Counted from the first letter of the stretch, positions 23,555-35,844 are shown. The stretch: DNA of 64,000 nucleotides from Arachis hypogaea (GCF_003086295.3 NC_092042.1:45134137-45198136); one strand, 5' to 3'. Notes: generated by a model from the sequence alone, not told the origin. Program-made: numbers and translations.

Positions 23555-24316
23555 GTAGCACCTCGAGATTTGATACTGAATTTCGTAAAGTTTCTGTTAT
23601 CTTTGTTGGAACATCAATAAATTCTGGTTTGTTTTTGTGGGATTTGCGTTGTGATTTTCTTTCTGAATTTCGTATTATTATTTTTCATTTTCAGTTGCGC
23701 GATCTTTGTAGCTGTTTGGTTGGTGTTTGAATTCGGTGCAGATCGAAGGCGTGATGCTACTATTCGATTTGTGCTGAATTTTGGATTGAAGGATCTCTTA
23801 AGAGCAATCAGTGGAAAATTTTTCTTCCTAAGGTAGGGTGTTCACTTTCATTTCTGATTTCTTATTGGTATTTGTGAAGTGATTATTGCCGTTGTGTTGT
23901 TATTGGATCTCTTTAGACATGTCGGTTATGACTGAGAATTTAACGGTGATACATTACCTCGGTGTTGGATCCTATTGGAGTGGTTATTTCAGTTTTATGA
24001 GTCATTTCAAGAGTTGAATTATTTAAACTATTCTTAACTATTCTAGTTCATGTTGTTATTTATTAAATGGAAGTAGTTTTGATCTGGGTCTGATGATTAT
24101 TGGTATACTTTTAAAGATGTTGAATTATGATGAATATGATCCGTGGAACTTTCTTATTTGTTTTTTAACACTGTATAACTTAGATCTAGTGGTGTGTACA
24201 TGAAATCACATAGTAGATATTACAGTAGCAACAACTGACATGCTTAGTGGAAATGAAATCTTATATATTTAATAGCAAGAGTTATTAAATATGTGTCATT
24301 TAATTTCCATGTGCAG
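23555..24316 (+). other. Probable 5' UTR intron of the kinase gene
   Basis: A donor ACAG/GTAGCA at 23554/23555 and an acceptor GTGCAG at 24311-24316 bound a T-rich stretch without coding. The start ATG follows 27 bases after the acceptor. Leader introns of this size are common in plant kinase genes. Confidence 0.5.
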
Positions 24317-24343
24317 CAATCCTAATTAGCTTTCCATAAAACA

Positions 24344-27287
24344 ATGTGGAGATTTAACCCATTTACACACAAGGAGGCAGCTGGCCTTGAAGGCCGAGTT
24401 ATAGATGTCGGCAATCTTAAGATAAATGTCCAGAAGGCCATCGCAGAAGGAGGTTTCTCTTGTGTTTACTTAGCACGTGATGCTTTCCATATGTCAAAGC
24501 AATATGCGTTGAAGCACATCATATGCAATGATGATGAATCACTTGCATTGGCAAAGAAGGAGATATCTGTGATGAAGTCACTGGTAGGACATCCCAATGT
24601 AGTCACACTTCATGCTCATACAATATTTGATATGGGTAGGACAAAAGAGGCATTTCTTGTAATGGAATATTGCGAGAAGTCTCTTGTTAGTGTGCTGGAA
24701 AGCCGAGGAGCAGGTTATTTTGATGAGAACCAGGTTCTCTTAATCTTCAGGGATGTATGTAATGCAGTTTTCGCTATGCACTGCCAGTTCCCACCTATTG
24801 CTCACCGGTAACAACACTAGCTAGTAAAATTGTATAATTGTCGTAAATATCTCTTTGTATTATTCTATTTCCTTTTCTGAAAATATTTCTGTAATAAACC
24901 ATTTGCAAAATATGAAGCTTTTGTTCATTTTGATTTTCTGCTGTAAAATATTCTATAAAGAATCTTTTTGTTGTCAGTCTATCTTCTAAATGCTAGATAT
25001 TGAGCACCACAGATTTATATCCATATAATTAACAGTCGCATGGTCTTGTTTTTATTATATTACTGTAATAAAATTATTCTTTGATTTTCCAGAGACTTGA
25101 AAGCAGAGAATCTTTTATTAGGTTCAGATGGTTTATGGAAGTTGTGTGACTTTGGAAGCACTTCCACCAATCACAAGCGTTTTGAGAAGCCAGAAGAAAT
25201 GGGAATCGAGGAAGACAATATCAGGAAGTACACAACCCCTGCCTACAGGGCCCCTGAGGTAAGCTAAGATGTGTTCCTCTAAACTAGGTTATAAATTTTT
25301 AGAATGAGTGATATGAATTTTACATTTCTGTATGCATTTTAGATGTGGGATCTGTTCCTTAGAGAAGTCATCAACGAGAAAGTGGACATATGGGTAAGTA
25401 ATACGAGCCCAAAATTTTTCAAGTCTTTGATGATAAATGCATTTTCCTCCCTAGTTGTAGCTAGTTAACGAATCGTATTATCATTGATTATGTTAGGCAC
25501 TAGGGTGTCTCCTTTTTCGCATATGCTATTTCAAAAGTGCTTTTGACGGGGAATCAAAGCTCCAAGTCTTAAATGGAAACTACCGCATTCCTGATTTGCC
25601 TAGATACAGTTCATCAGTCACGGATTTAATCAGAGACATGCTTCAAGCTAGACCAGATGACAGACCAGATATCACGCAGGCAAGCTTTGCTTGATTGGCC
25701 ATTCATCTCCATCAATTTAGGTTGGTCTTAGATCATCCATCAACTGCATTCATAGGTACTCAATTTAGGGCAATCAATTACTGACGTTGATGTTCTACTA
25801 TGGTTACAGGTCTGGTTTCGTGTTAATGAGCAGCTACCTATTACTTTACAGAAGTCATTGCCTGACAGGCCACCTGAGTTGCCTGCTTCCAACCATCCGG
25901 AAGGTGATACATTTTTTACTAACTAATTGATTGAGTCTCTAGTTTTGTCATCTCAGAATACTCAAATTGTGGCACTTGATGTGCATTATAACTAGAGTCT
26001 AGAAGCTCTTAGTAAATGATTAATTTTATCCCAAATATGAAGGATTTATTTGTAGCTAATTTTTAGCAGGTTCTTCAATGTCCACTAATAAATCACACCC
26101 AGCACCTAGCAGGAATCCACCTCCCCCGCCTTCATCTGTAGAATCCAAACCAACGGTCCAGGCATCTGTTGCTTCTAGGGGTGGTGGAAATGGGGGGCAG
26201 CTTGGTGCTTTCTGGTCCACTCAGCATGCAAATGATTCAATCGTTTCCAAGGAAAAGAGTAAACCTGTATTTGATGAAGAACCATCTAGTAACAATAACA
26301 CATTAAAGCATGATAGAGTTCATCTAGAGAATGATCACTTACCCAAAAATGTTGGTACTAACAAAGTGGTCAACGCACCAACTCATTCAGTAAAAAGCAG
26401 TGTACATGGAAAGTCACACAAGCCTGACACTGCATCATCCAAGGATTTCGAATTGAACTTTTTTAAGGATAAAGGTCAGATGAATGAGAGGGGATTGTCA
26501 AATATAGACAATACAGCTACTTTTCAGGATCATGCTTTTAACACATTTGTTGCAGAATTTGATACTGCTAAGCTCAGTCCTGGACTTAAGTCTGAAAGGG
26601 AAGAAATATTAGAAGCTGAGGTGGAGAAACTGAAAGGGCAGTTGAAGGAAGCAAACATAGCCAAAGCTGAAATCACTTCAAAGTATGAAAAGCTTTCTGC
26701 TATATGCAGATCGCAAAGGCAAGAATTACAGGATCTAAAACAGGCACTTGCTGCAAAAACTCCCTCGCCAAATAGGGAGGGTATGAGGACCTCTCCTGCA
26801 CTTACATCATCTGCATCCACGGTAATACCATTTTGTAATTTTCGTATCCTACTCATTTGCCTTACTGAAAATTTCTTTAGCCTGTACTTTCTAACAAACA
26901 GATACTGTTGCATTATAACTGCAGAAGGAGCAGATTGGCGAAACTGTTTGGGAACTTCAGCAGGATAAAACTGAGAGGAAGACTCCTGGTTCAGAACCAA
27001 AGTCATGGCAGGCTTTTCCTGAAGAACCACGACAACAAACCTCCTTTTCAGCTGACAATACTTCAAAATCTGTCAGGACTAGAAACACCCAGCAGAAGCC
27101 GCAGCCTGCTCCAGTTGCTGCTAACTTCGATTCTTGGGGTTTTGGATCTGATAACTTCAGTGCTGTAAGAGCTAGTACCCCACAGATGCCAAGACCTGGT
27201 GAAGGGAGTAATTCTCAGGCATTTGGTGAAGCAAAGGCATTTGAGAAGAAATCAACTACCCCCCCTGCTGGATGGGCTGGATTTTAA
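24344..27287 (+). CDS. NAK-family protein kinase (AAK1/GAK-like), seven coding exons
   Basis: A Ser/Thr kinase of the Numb-associated kinase family, which acts on clathrin adaptors in vesicle traffic in other eukaryotes; the plant role is inferred. Inferred coding exons are 24344-24807, 25093-25258, 25343-25393, 25497-25679, 25810-25903, 26070-26821 and 26925-27287, giving 690 aa with all phases consistent. Visible kinase features are the glycine-rich loop EGGFSCVYLA (35-44), the lysine in YALKH (K57), HRDLK (154-158), DFGS (174-177) and APE (208-210). An NPF tripeptide, a typical EH-domain ligand, is at residues 5-7. The tail is Pro/Ser/Asn-rich with a coiled coil near residues 495-549 and ends PAGWAGF. 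Intron 4 appears to use a GC donor, and exon 6 has a tandem TAGCAG acceptor. No stop or frameshift was found. The resemblance to Arabidopsis At2g32850-type kinases is from memory. Confidence 0.93.
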
Positions 27288-27959
27288 CTGTGCAGAATGG
27301 TTGTGCTCTGATTGCACCTATAAGCATTTTTACTTTGCTCCATTATGTTTGATTCATGCTGTTGGGCGTTTGTTTCTTTTCGTGGATGATTTTACTAAAT
27401 GGATCTTGTTTATCTGGACTATATCCATTCTGGGGTGGAAGTATTCATTTCCAATTTGCATGATTATTGTATTACTCGTGTCTCTGAAAAACTTTCGAGT
27501 CCTGAACTTGGTTTATAAATTTCAATGATTATATTAGCTGATTCTACACGCGTAACTTTAACTAACTTGAAATAGGTAACTAGTGATTAGCTTATGTATA
27601 ATCAGCATTCAGCTAGTAACTTGGTTTCACATGCTGTTCATTTGCTGTTCATTTAATAAATAGAATTCCAAGTCCTACACTATACAAAATATTTTCCCAT
27701 TTCAAAAGCTGCATGGCCAAATACCTGACCTTACGCATCAGAATGGTTGGTTGTTTAGCCTTTGCATCTATTTTAGCTCAAAGTAGGAAGAAATTAGATG
27801 CAAGATCTAGTAGGTGTTGTTTCCGTGGATACCAAAGAGGGAGTCAAAGGATTTCTTTTATATGAGATGAAAACAAGACAGGATTTCTTTTGTAAGACTT
27901 GAAAACGAGAAAACATTTCTCTGTCAGAATGTCATTTTTTATGAATCTGAATTTCCTTT
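27288..27959 (+). other. Kinase 3' UTR and intergenic DNA
   Basis: T-rich sequence after the stop, with TTTATAAATTTC near 27513 and AATAAATAG near 27654 as possible polyadenylation context. No gene beyond this. Confidence 0.45.
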
Positions 27960-28299
27960 CAAAAATAAATCTGTTTAGTCTAATTCCACTATTATAGATA
28001 TGCCAGTGATACCTCCCCCCGCGACAGATCCATTCACATACTATACATTACCATTAGAATACACAGTCAAACTCACGTAGCATGAATCCCACACCTCCTA
28101 TCAATACCAATGAACATGACCCTCCCATAATTCAGCATACATTACATACTGACACTTACAAATATAGTGATTCCTATAGTGCTTATATGTATTTACCTAA
28201 TTTGCTAAAAATGAATAAAAATTAATATTAATTTAAAAAGTATTTAATCCTTACGATAAAAGGTAAGTTGGGCAAATTCGATGCCAAATTCAAAGGCAC

Positions 28300-29095
28300 C
28301 ATAAAATTTGGCTATAAATATTACACAACCATCAAGCATGACATCACTCCCTCCCAAAGAACAGATGCATGTAGAAGGCATAGAACAAACAATGCCTCTC
28401 AGGAAATCCAGTAGACTAAGGAGACTACCAGTGTATTTGAAAGACTTTCAATGTGCTAATAGCAACACTACTTGGCAGCCTATGCAATCATCTAAATGTA
28501 AATACCCGATACCAAAATAAGTTTCATATTCTTCTTTGTCCACCAATCACTTTCTCTTGCTGTTTCTACCACCGTTGAGCCTACCACATATGAAGAAGCC
28601 ATAACCAAAGGTTGTTGGAAAAAGGCCATAAATGCAGAGCTTTTGGCACTTGAGCATACTAAGAAGACCTGGACTCTTACTCCTTTACCATCGGGCAAGA
28701 AAGCCATTGTCTGTCGATGAGTCTTCAAAGTGAAGTTTAACCCAAGTGGAACAGTAGAAAGAGATAAGGCACGACAGATCGGAGAGGGTTACATACAAAC
28801 ATATTGGTTGGATTATTTAGATACCTTATGTCCTATGGTCAAAATCACCGTTGTCTGCCACCAACGGGATGTCAACATAGCTTTCTTGCACCTATAATTA
28901 AGAAAGACTGTGTAAATGAAACCTCCACCAGGCCTGCTCGTTTCTTCACGTGACATAGTCTTCAAGCTTAATTAGTCTTTATATGGACTTAAACAAGTTA
29001 ATAGACAATGGAATATCAAACCATGCTCAATCCTTATTGCTAATGGCTATAAACAGTCGAAGAATGATTATTCCCTATTCACTAAGTCCAAATCA
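28300..29095 (+). pseudogene. Ty1-copia pol remnant, first part (RT)
   Basis: Shifting frames encode the pre-RT linker PLRKSSRLRRLPVYLKDF (about 28385) and the RT start (PTTYEEAITKGCWKKAI, about 28580). Further landmarks are WTLTPLPSGKKAI, a substrate stretch near 28740-28830, and SLYGLKQ at about 28978. It stops at KNDYSLFTKSKS, where the CACTA element begins. Multiple stops and indels show it is dead. The same gene resumes at 34215. Confidence 0.85.
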
Positions 29096-29399
29096 CACTA
29101 CAAGAAAGAAAAAAAAGCCTATGGCCATGTTTTTATGAGAGTGGCCATTGAATAGAGATTTGACGGGTAGCGAAAACGGTCAAATTTTCATAAAAGTGGC
29201 AATTGATTCGAGATTTAATCATATTTTTTTTGCCACGTTTAAAAAGTGTGCATAAAGAAAAACCGGCACACTTTTAAAATGTGGCAAGAAGATTTTATTA
29301 TTGTGGCATTTTAAAAGTGTAGCCGTTCCCAAAAAAAATAGTTTAAAGAGCTCGTATCCTTCAAATTAAAATGTCTGACTTATTACTATCTTTCAAAGT

Positions 29400-29830
29400 T
29401 TATCTTTCTCCTTCCTGAAAGACCGCTAAGCCCTAACTCCTTCAAACATTAAGCCCCATCTCGTTCGGAAGATAACCCTAAGCCCTCTCTTCATTGTGCC
29501 TCACCCTCACCCTAACTCCGCGACGACGACACTCCGAAGAGCCCCAGCGCTCCACGAAGTACCACAGCACTCCGCAAAGAACGTCGCTGCGCTCGCAATG
29601 CCTCCCCCGCCAATTCCTCTTTCGGCACCCCTAACCCTCCTTCTGCGGTGACTCTCTGGCGGTGACTCCCTCCGCTCACTTGCCGTTGCAAACTCTCCGT
29701 CGATGCTTCCTCTGACGCCGCCGCCCCCTTCCCTCGCTGGAAACCCCTAACCCCTTCCGCGCCGCTCCCTTCCTCGTGCAGGCCGGGGCCCTTCCATCGA
29801 TGCTTCATTGCTGGTTTTGAGAGCTGGTAA
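29400..29830 (+). other. GC-rich leader-like block in the CACTA element
   Basis: A C-rich stretch unlike the AT-rich surroundings, ending TTTTGAGAGCTG/GTAAAC, which looks like a splice donor near 29826. It may be the first non-coding exon of the element's transcript, or captured host DNA. The apparent minus-strand ORF here is rich in Gly, Ser and Glu and not credible. Confidence 0.4.
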
Positions 29831-31137
29831 ACCCTATTTATTAAACTCTGTAATCAAACCAAATAACAAAAGAGAGTTGAAGTTTAATTTAAGTAGCAAG
29901 TCTCTGTAATCAAACCAGTGCATATGAGTTGGTTGTGGTTGTGTTGTGTTGAATGTGTTAGTTGAATTGATTTATTTTGTTTGCTTAATATTATTTTTGG
30001 GTGCTATGGAATTATCAAATAGAATAGAACTGATGTTATTAAACTCTGAATTGATTTAATTTTTGTTTACCTTAGACATAATTTCAGGGTTCGTGTTAGA
30101 TGTTTCTCCGACCCATTCCCATTCAAGAGTAAGACAACTCACAAAAAAAGTAAAATAAAAACTATTTAGTAATGCACTTTTCCTTGTCTTTGTCTTCTCT
30201 TAAGGAAATTTAATAATTTAATTTAGCTTGTCAAATACTTAACACATATAACAAAAATTAATTAATTAAATATCGAATTATTAAAAAAATAAAATATAGG
30301 CTGACAAGTGTTAGGGGTCATTCTCACCCTGGAAATTAAAATTCTCAAAAAAATTTATATTCATGTATTTTTTATGTTTTAAAGCAAGAAAAAAAATTAA
30401 TTCTCAAGAAAATTTTAATTTTATTTTTTCCAAACACACTCTTAATCTTTATCCTTACTTCATCCCGCATTAACAAGTTCCTTCATAAAATATTATTAGA
30501 ATTTATTTTACATTTGAATTAATACTAATTGGTGTTTTTTTTTAACTAAAAGCCTAATAAATTCATGCATCATACACTATACTATATATACATTAGTCAA
30601 TATAATCAATGTACATTTTTTCTATTTTAGTATTTATTTAAGTCTAAGTCTATTTTTATTCAGGTTTTTTATAGTTATCTATCCACTACTACGAACCACT
30701 TCTTTTATTTTGCTGCTCCTATGGTACTGCTTTGCTGTTACTGTAGTACTAATTATCTACTGTCGAATTGCTATTCGCTGCCGCTGCTACCTCTCTAATT
30801 TTGCTTCTGCTGCGCTACTACTTTGGTGTTGTTGCAGTACGGATTAAGACAGTAATTAAGGTTGGTTCATGTGAATTTGAAAACATCTATTAACTTGTTA
30901 TTGATGTTATGTGTACAACTTAAGCGCTTTCCTAAGGCACTCACTTCAGAACCTTCTTTAAAAATTGCTAAAATTTAATTTTCTTTGCTATTTTATGTCC
31001 AATGCCTTCAAAGTATTTTGGAGACATGGACAATATTGTCTTAGTTAATTAAGAAGCTAGACTCGTAGTTAGTGAGACTAGCAGTAAAGACTTCAAACTA
31101 GTAACTTAGCTGTCTATTTGAAATATATAGGTTTTCG

Positions 31138-31839
31138 ATGGATGTGTCCAAGCATTGGATGGATACACCACGTCATGAAAAAGAATATCAACTAGGTGTA
31201 GAAAAATTTTTACACTTTGCTTTTTCATCAACGGGAGTTCCTCAAGGGAAAAAAATTCAATGCCCATGTGCAAAGTGTTGTAATAGACTTTGGTTAAGGA
31301 GACATGACGTGTATGACCATCTAATATGCAACGGATTCATAAAAGGTTATAGGCGGTGGTTTAATCATGGGAAATCACTTGTTGCTATGGATGTTGACAG
31401 TGACACAGATGGTGAATATAACTGTAATGATAACATTGATGAGTTGTTACGTGATAGATTCAGAGATACTACACAAGTTAATGGACAAAACATGGAGCCT
31501 AACGAAAGTGCAAAGGAATTTTATAAATTTGTAGATGAGGCAAGCCAAGAACTATACCCCGGGTGTAAAGGATTCACAAGAACTATAGCCTGGCTCTCAT
31601 CATTAGAGAAGAAGATGGACGGTGTATATGGTTTATTAAAGGTATTAGTGCACCAAGTCAATCCGGGAATGAGTGACGAAGAGGTAGCAGCCTTAGGGCA
31701 AGCTACCCAAAATTCTCTTTTGGATGTCTCAAGTAGCAGACCAAAAAATACTCCTCACTCCTCTGAATCAACTCACATTCCACCCAAAGATGATGTAGGT
31801 AACTATCTTTTCCATATTATTGTCATAAAGAGATACTGA
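31138..31839 (+). CDS. CACTA transposase-associated protein
   Basis: A 233-codon ORF. Residues 1-90 match the transposase-associated domain of En/Spm elements: the WMDTPRHEKEYQLGVEKF opening, then cysteines in CPCAKCCN and the RRHDVYDHLICNGF segment. The middle is acidic. Residues 150-200 (YKFVDEASQELYPG, LEKKMDGVYGLLKVLVHQVNPG, MSDEEVAALG) resemble the C-terminal region of plant CACTA accessory proteins rather than TNP2. This suggests an internally deleted, fused gene. Splicing after residue 220 at a GT near 31799 is possible. No DDE catalytic core is present. Confidence 0.7.
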   Translation: MDVSKHWMDTPRHEKEYQLGVEKFLHFAFSSTGVPQGKKIQCPCAKCCNRLWLRRHDVYDHLICNGFIKGYRRWFNHGKSLVAMDVDSDTDGEYNCNDNIDELLRDRFRDTTQVNGQNMEPNESAKEFYKFVDEASQELYPGCKGFTRTIAWLSSLEKKMDGVYGLLKVLVHQVNPGMSDEEVAALGQATQNSLLDVSSSRPKNTPHSSESTHIPPKDDVGNYLFHIIVIKRY

Positions 31840-33210
31840 TAAAAAGAAAAAAAAGAAAGAAGTGGTCACTGCCTTGTTGCTATTGTTGCCAGCTGAATAT
31901 GCTAGTGTTGGTTGTTGAATTTTCAGGTTGTGTACTGTTGATTGCTCTTTGTTTTAGATATTTGATATATTCCCATTCAAAGTTGTTGACTTATTGTTTT
32001 GTTGTTGATTTTGGATATTTGATATTGAGATAAAAGATTAGAAATAGTGCTGATGGTGTTGAACTGGAGTGAGGTGGGAGTTGGGGTTTAGGTGAGTGTT
32101 AAATTGAAATCTGAATTTATTAATTCAAAGTTGATTTTAGGATGCGGTCTTTCTTTGTACTAATAATTGGGAAACATACAGCTTAGATGTACACTTCCCT
32201 ACCACTTTATTATATATATAGTTATACACTTGATGCATGCTTATGTTAATTAAGCAAAAGGGTAAGTACTCTGATTATTAGTTTATAATTTATTCTAATA
32301 TTCTAGATTTCATGGACGTTGATTGTTCCTTTTAGGCCCCTTGGTTAAACTCTAACTGCTTGCTTTTGAAACTTAATTTGTTTCTTTAATTTGTCTCTAC
32401 CTTTCTGCCCCGGACAATTGGAATCATTATTTGACTCTTATATAATATTATTATTTGATTTCTTTGTTTTCACTTGTGTAAAATGTTGTTTGACTCGTTG
32501 CATTGAAATAACTAATTTGGTTAGTAAAAACATGTTAGAGATATATTCGTTCCGTCACTAGAATATGTATACACAATCTCATGTTATGTAAATATTTTAG
32601 TATATAGTAAAGTTGTATGTTTCTTTTATTGTTGTGCTGTCTAGTTTGTTATATGCATTTTTTTTGTTGCCTTTGTTTTATGATGTTGGGACTTGGGATG
32701 GCGGATTTGTCCTTTTGAACTTATGGATGAATGGATTGTTATATATATTATTGCTTTGATTCATAAGACTATGTGGTGCATATGCCTACTATTGCACTTG
32801 GTGTCATGCTAGCTACTAACATGGTTAATCTGTAATATATGCCTTCTCATTTTTTGGTTCGATATAAGATGCACTAACACAACAATATTTAAAATTATGC
32901 AGGATAGTGGTGAAAACAATTTCGTTCAAAATAGATGATCAATAATCACGAAGTTTCATATTTTGAAATGAAGTATAAACGAAGTAGATAATATAACCCA
33001 TATTAAAATTGTAATTCATGTATTAGGAATTGCTAATGGAATTGCGATGGCTTTGATTTTTGGTATTTTGTTAGAGCATGTCATGTGAACAAACACACTC
33101 TTTTTGGTGACAAGTTTACGAAGCAATGATTAGTTGATTTAAAATTACTAGTCATTGTTTATATTTTAAAATTATCTATGAATTTTATAAGGTTTATTTA
33201 TTAAAAAAAA
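31840..33210 (+). other. CACTA interior, no gene recognised
   Basis: T-rich non-coding DNA after the transposase-associated ORF. A possible acceptor TTATGCAG lies at about 32902, followed by a short open stretch ending at TGA near 32936. It may be the last exon, but its phase with the upstream ORF is unclear. Confidence 0.35.
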
Positions 33211-33218
33211 ACAATAGG

Positions 33219-33671
33219 TAGGGATGGCAATACCATCCGAACCCGCGGGTACCTACCCCGTCTCTACCCGCTCCAGGCGGGTTAATTACCTGCCCCGCAC
33301 CAGTGCGGGTTTTTAGTGGGGCGGGTTCTTGGGAGGGGCGGGGCAGGGTTGGGTTTAGGTAATACCCTCCCCGCTATATATAAAATATATAATTTTAATA
33401 TATAATATGTATAATATATGAAAAATAATTAGTAAATGATCATCATATTTAAATTTTTACTTTAATTTATATTATGTATGTGATGATAGTTATATAAATT
33501 TTGCAATTTTTAATTTTATTTATTAGATTTTAATAATTATAGGGGCGGGTTGCGTTCAATGTTTTACTACCCGCGGGTAGAAGTGGGGCGGGTTTTATGT
33601 GGGTTGTTGTACGGCGGGGCGGGGTTGGGTAGAGCAAAAACCCGCCCTTATCCGCCCCGTTGCCACCCCTA
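33219..33671. mobile_element. hAT-like MITE nested in the CACTA element (453 bp)
   Basis: Ends are TAGGGATGGCAA and TTGCCACCCCTA, matching as inverted repeats with one mismatch. Flanks ACAATAGG (33211-33218) and ACAACATG (33672-33679) agree at 6 of 8 positions, compatible with an old 8-bp target duplication. GC-rich arms with CCCGCGGGTA-type words surround an AT-rich centre. Confidence 0.65.
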
Positions 33672-33689
33672 ACAACATGCTACTGAACT

Positions 33690-34200
33690 AACTTATAGCC
33701 ACGCTTTAAAAGAGTGGCCATATTGTAAAGTAGCCATCAATAGCCACGCTTTAAAAGCGTAGCTGTATGTCTTGCTATTGACATGTTTTAAAAGCGTAGT
33801 CATATCTCTCCCTATTGGCATGCTTTAAAAGCGTAGCCATATCTCCCCCTATTGGCACGCTTTAAAAGAGTGGTCATAATGTTCGGTAGGCATCAACAGT
33901 TACGCTTTAAAAGCGTAGCTGTATCTCACTCTATTGGCATGCTTTAAAAGCGTAGCCATATGTCTTGATATAGCCATATCTGGCACATATGACCACGCTT
34001 TTAAATCGTGGTGATCTTTAAAAGTGTGGCAAAAAATAAAGCATGGTGATAGGTCACAAAAAGCGTGGTGATAGAGCAATCGACACCCTTGCAAATGTAA
34101 CCTTCTCAAAAGCGTCTTGATAACTCAAAAAGTGTGGCGAAAAGCTATTGCTACGCTGTTTTTGACTTTTTGCCACGCCTAAAAGCGTAGCAAAAAATTT
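33690..34200 (+). repeat. CACTA subterminal repeat array
   Basis: About a dozen copies of a 20-bp palindromic word of the type CACGCTTTAAAAGCGTAGC in alternating variants. Such arrays are binding sites for TNPA-type proteins in En/Spm elements (family knowledge). Confidence 0.8.
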
Positions 34201-34214
34201 GTTTTCTTATAGTG

Positions 34215-35159
34215 TTAGACTCCTCTTTCACTGTATTTCTTGCTTACATGATGATTTAGTGTTAGCCAGCAATAATCTCATTGAAATTCACTCCATGAAA
34301 GCAATTCTTGTTGAGAAATTTTAAATAATGGATTTGAAAACCTTAAATACTTCTTTGGGTTTGAGGTTACAAGAACTTACATAGGAATAAGCATATATAA
34401 GTGCAAATATGCATTTGCATAATTGACTTGTTGGAGAAGTATGGCGTGTTAGGTGCAAAACCAGGCTCTATGTCGATAGAACATACTTAGGAACTTTCAA
34501 AGGAATCAGGCACTCTTGCTGATGTCTTGAGATACTGAAGATTAGGGGGAAGACTTGTGTGCCTCATGAATACTAGACTAGACATTAGTTTCATAGTTGG
34601 AAGCTAAGTGAAATATGTCAAAGTTAATCTAACTTCATGCTTATTTTTTGTAGCAAATTCTGAACTCAAGATGTCTAGATTTGCAAAGTTGGATTGGGCA
34701 CAATGTCCTGACACTAGGCGTTCCATGACAAGCTTTTTGTTTCTTCTTTGTCTCCTTGCTTATTTCTTAGAAAAGTAAAAATAATCCATTGTCTCCAGAT
34801 CATCATCTGATATAGAATATTGTTCTCTAGCCATGGCGACATGTAGAGCTTGCTTGCTTGCTTACTTGTTAAAGGATATTCATATTGAACATAAGCAACC
34901 AATTTCTCTCTATTGTGACAGTCAATCCACAAGACACATAGCAACTAATCTAGAGTTTTATGAATGCATTGAGCATACTGAAATAGATTCCCATATTATT
35001 CGAGAAAAGCTGCTTAGTGGAATGCTTCATATTCTCCCGATTCACACAATTGACCAGGTTGCCGACTTGTTTACGAAGTTCTGTCTCTTGCTCCATAAAC
35101 TTCATGTGTCTCCAAGCCTGGCATGCTTGCTTTTCACCAACCAAGGATTGCCAGCTTGA
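34215..35159 (+). pseudogene. Ty1-copia pol remnant, second part (RT end and RNase H)
   Basis: Resumes exactly at the CACTA end with the RT motif region SSFTVFLAYMM (normally ending in YVDD, here degraded). It goes on to KYFFGFEV (about 34350) and the RNase H segment ISLYCDSQST (about 34902) and HTEIDSHIIREKL (about 34974). It ends at a stop at 35157. Several stops and frame changes are present. Confidence 0.85.
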
Positions 35160-35368
35160 GATATCATATTAATTACCTAATTCACACACCAGTTTTCACT
35201 AACTTGATCTATGTCATTAGTAATAAAGATCTTTCTAATCAACATTCAGTTAGTATTTAAGTGTATTTAGTTAGTTTTTATTGGTTAGGACCTTTCTGTA
35301 ACAAACTTGTTAAGCTTTTCATAAATAGCAGGTCTTGCTAACAGGTTCAATTAGCTTGCCATTTACAC

Positions 35369-35445
<77 letters not shown>

Positions 35446-35840
35446 CAGAAGGGAGAGAAGAAATAAAAGGGAAGACAGTACAAATTGAAGTAAGGAGAAA
35501 GAGTACCAAGCCCAAATCAATCCCAAAATGGACGAAGGACTATGTAGAAAAGTAGATTATGCCACACTCAATGATAATATCCTGGGAAGTTAGTTATTAG
35601 ATATTTGGATGTGAGACCCCTGAATGGTTTTTGTTAAGCATTACGTAAATTCTGGATTCACCACCAAGGGGTTCTCTCCCCTGACTTGAAAGAGGAGATT
35701 TTCATTCACCACCATCTTCTTCTTTTCTAGTCATCAATAATGCACATATTCTCTATTATCTTTTTCACTATTATATTGCATTACGATTCTTCAATTTTAG
35801 TTTCTAATTTGAGGACTAACATTTGGTACTTTCGTTGAGA
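35160..35840 (+). other. Probable LTR-derived spacer with microsatellite
   Basis: Non-coding DNA between two retrotransposon remnants. It may contain the 3' LTR of the copia element and the 5' LTR of the next Ty3 remnant, but no paired LTR was found in the window. Confidence 0.35.
35372..35442. repeat. Compound microsatellite (TC)n(CA)n
   Basis: About 49 bp of perfect TC repeat followed directly by about 22 bp of perfect CA repeat. Confidence 0.97.
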
Positions 35841-35844
35841 GGAG

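Larger units (their letters stand above)
29096..34214 (+). mobile_element. CACTA (En/Spm) element, 5119 bp, inside the copia RT
   Basis: Starts CACTACAAGAAA and ends with the reverse complement of CACTATAAGAAA (11 of 12 bases match). The flanks are TCA and TTA, a plausible diverged 3-bp duplication. Subterminal repeats built on CCACGCTTTTAAAAGCGTGG-type words crowd both ends (29120-29340 and 33695-34200). Removing it restores a continuous copia RT reading path. It carries one transposase-associated ORF but no recognisable TNP2 catalytic region, so it is likely non-autonomous. Confidence 0.88.

Noticed and set aside
26530..27528. ORFs 26530-27066 (-), 26908-27168 and 27199-27528 (+)
   Set aside because: Antisense or wrong frame over kinase exons 6-7 and the 3' UTR.
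29512..29808. 98-codon minus ORF
   Set aside because: Antisense of a GC-rich leader-like block; low-complexity product without homology that I recognise.
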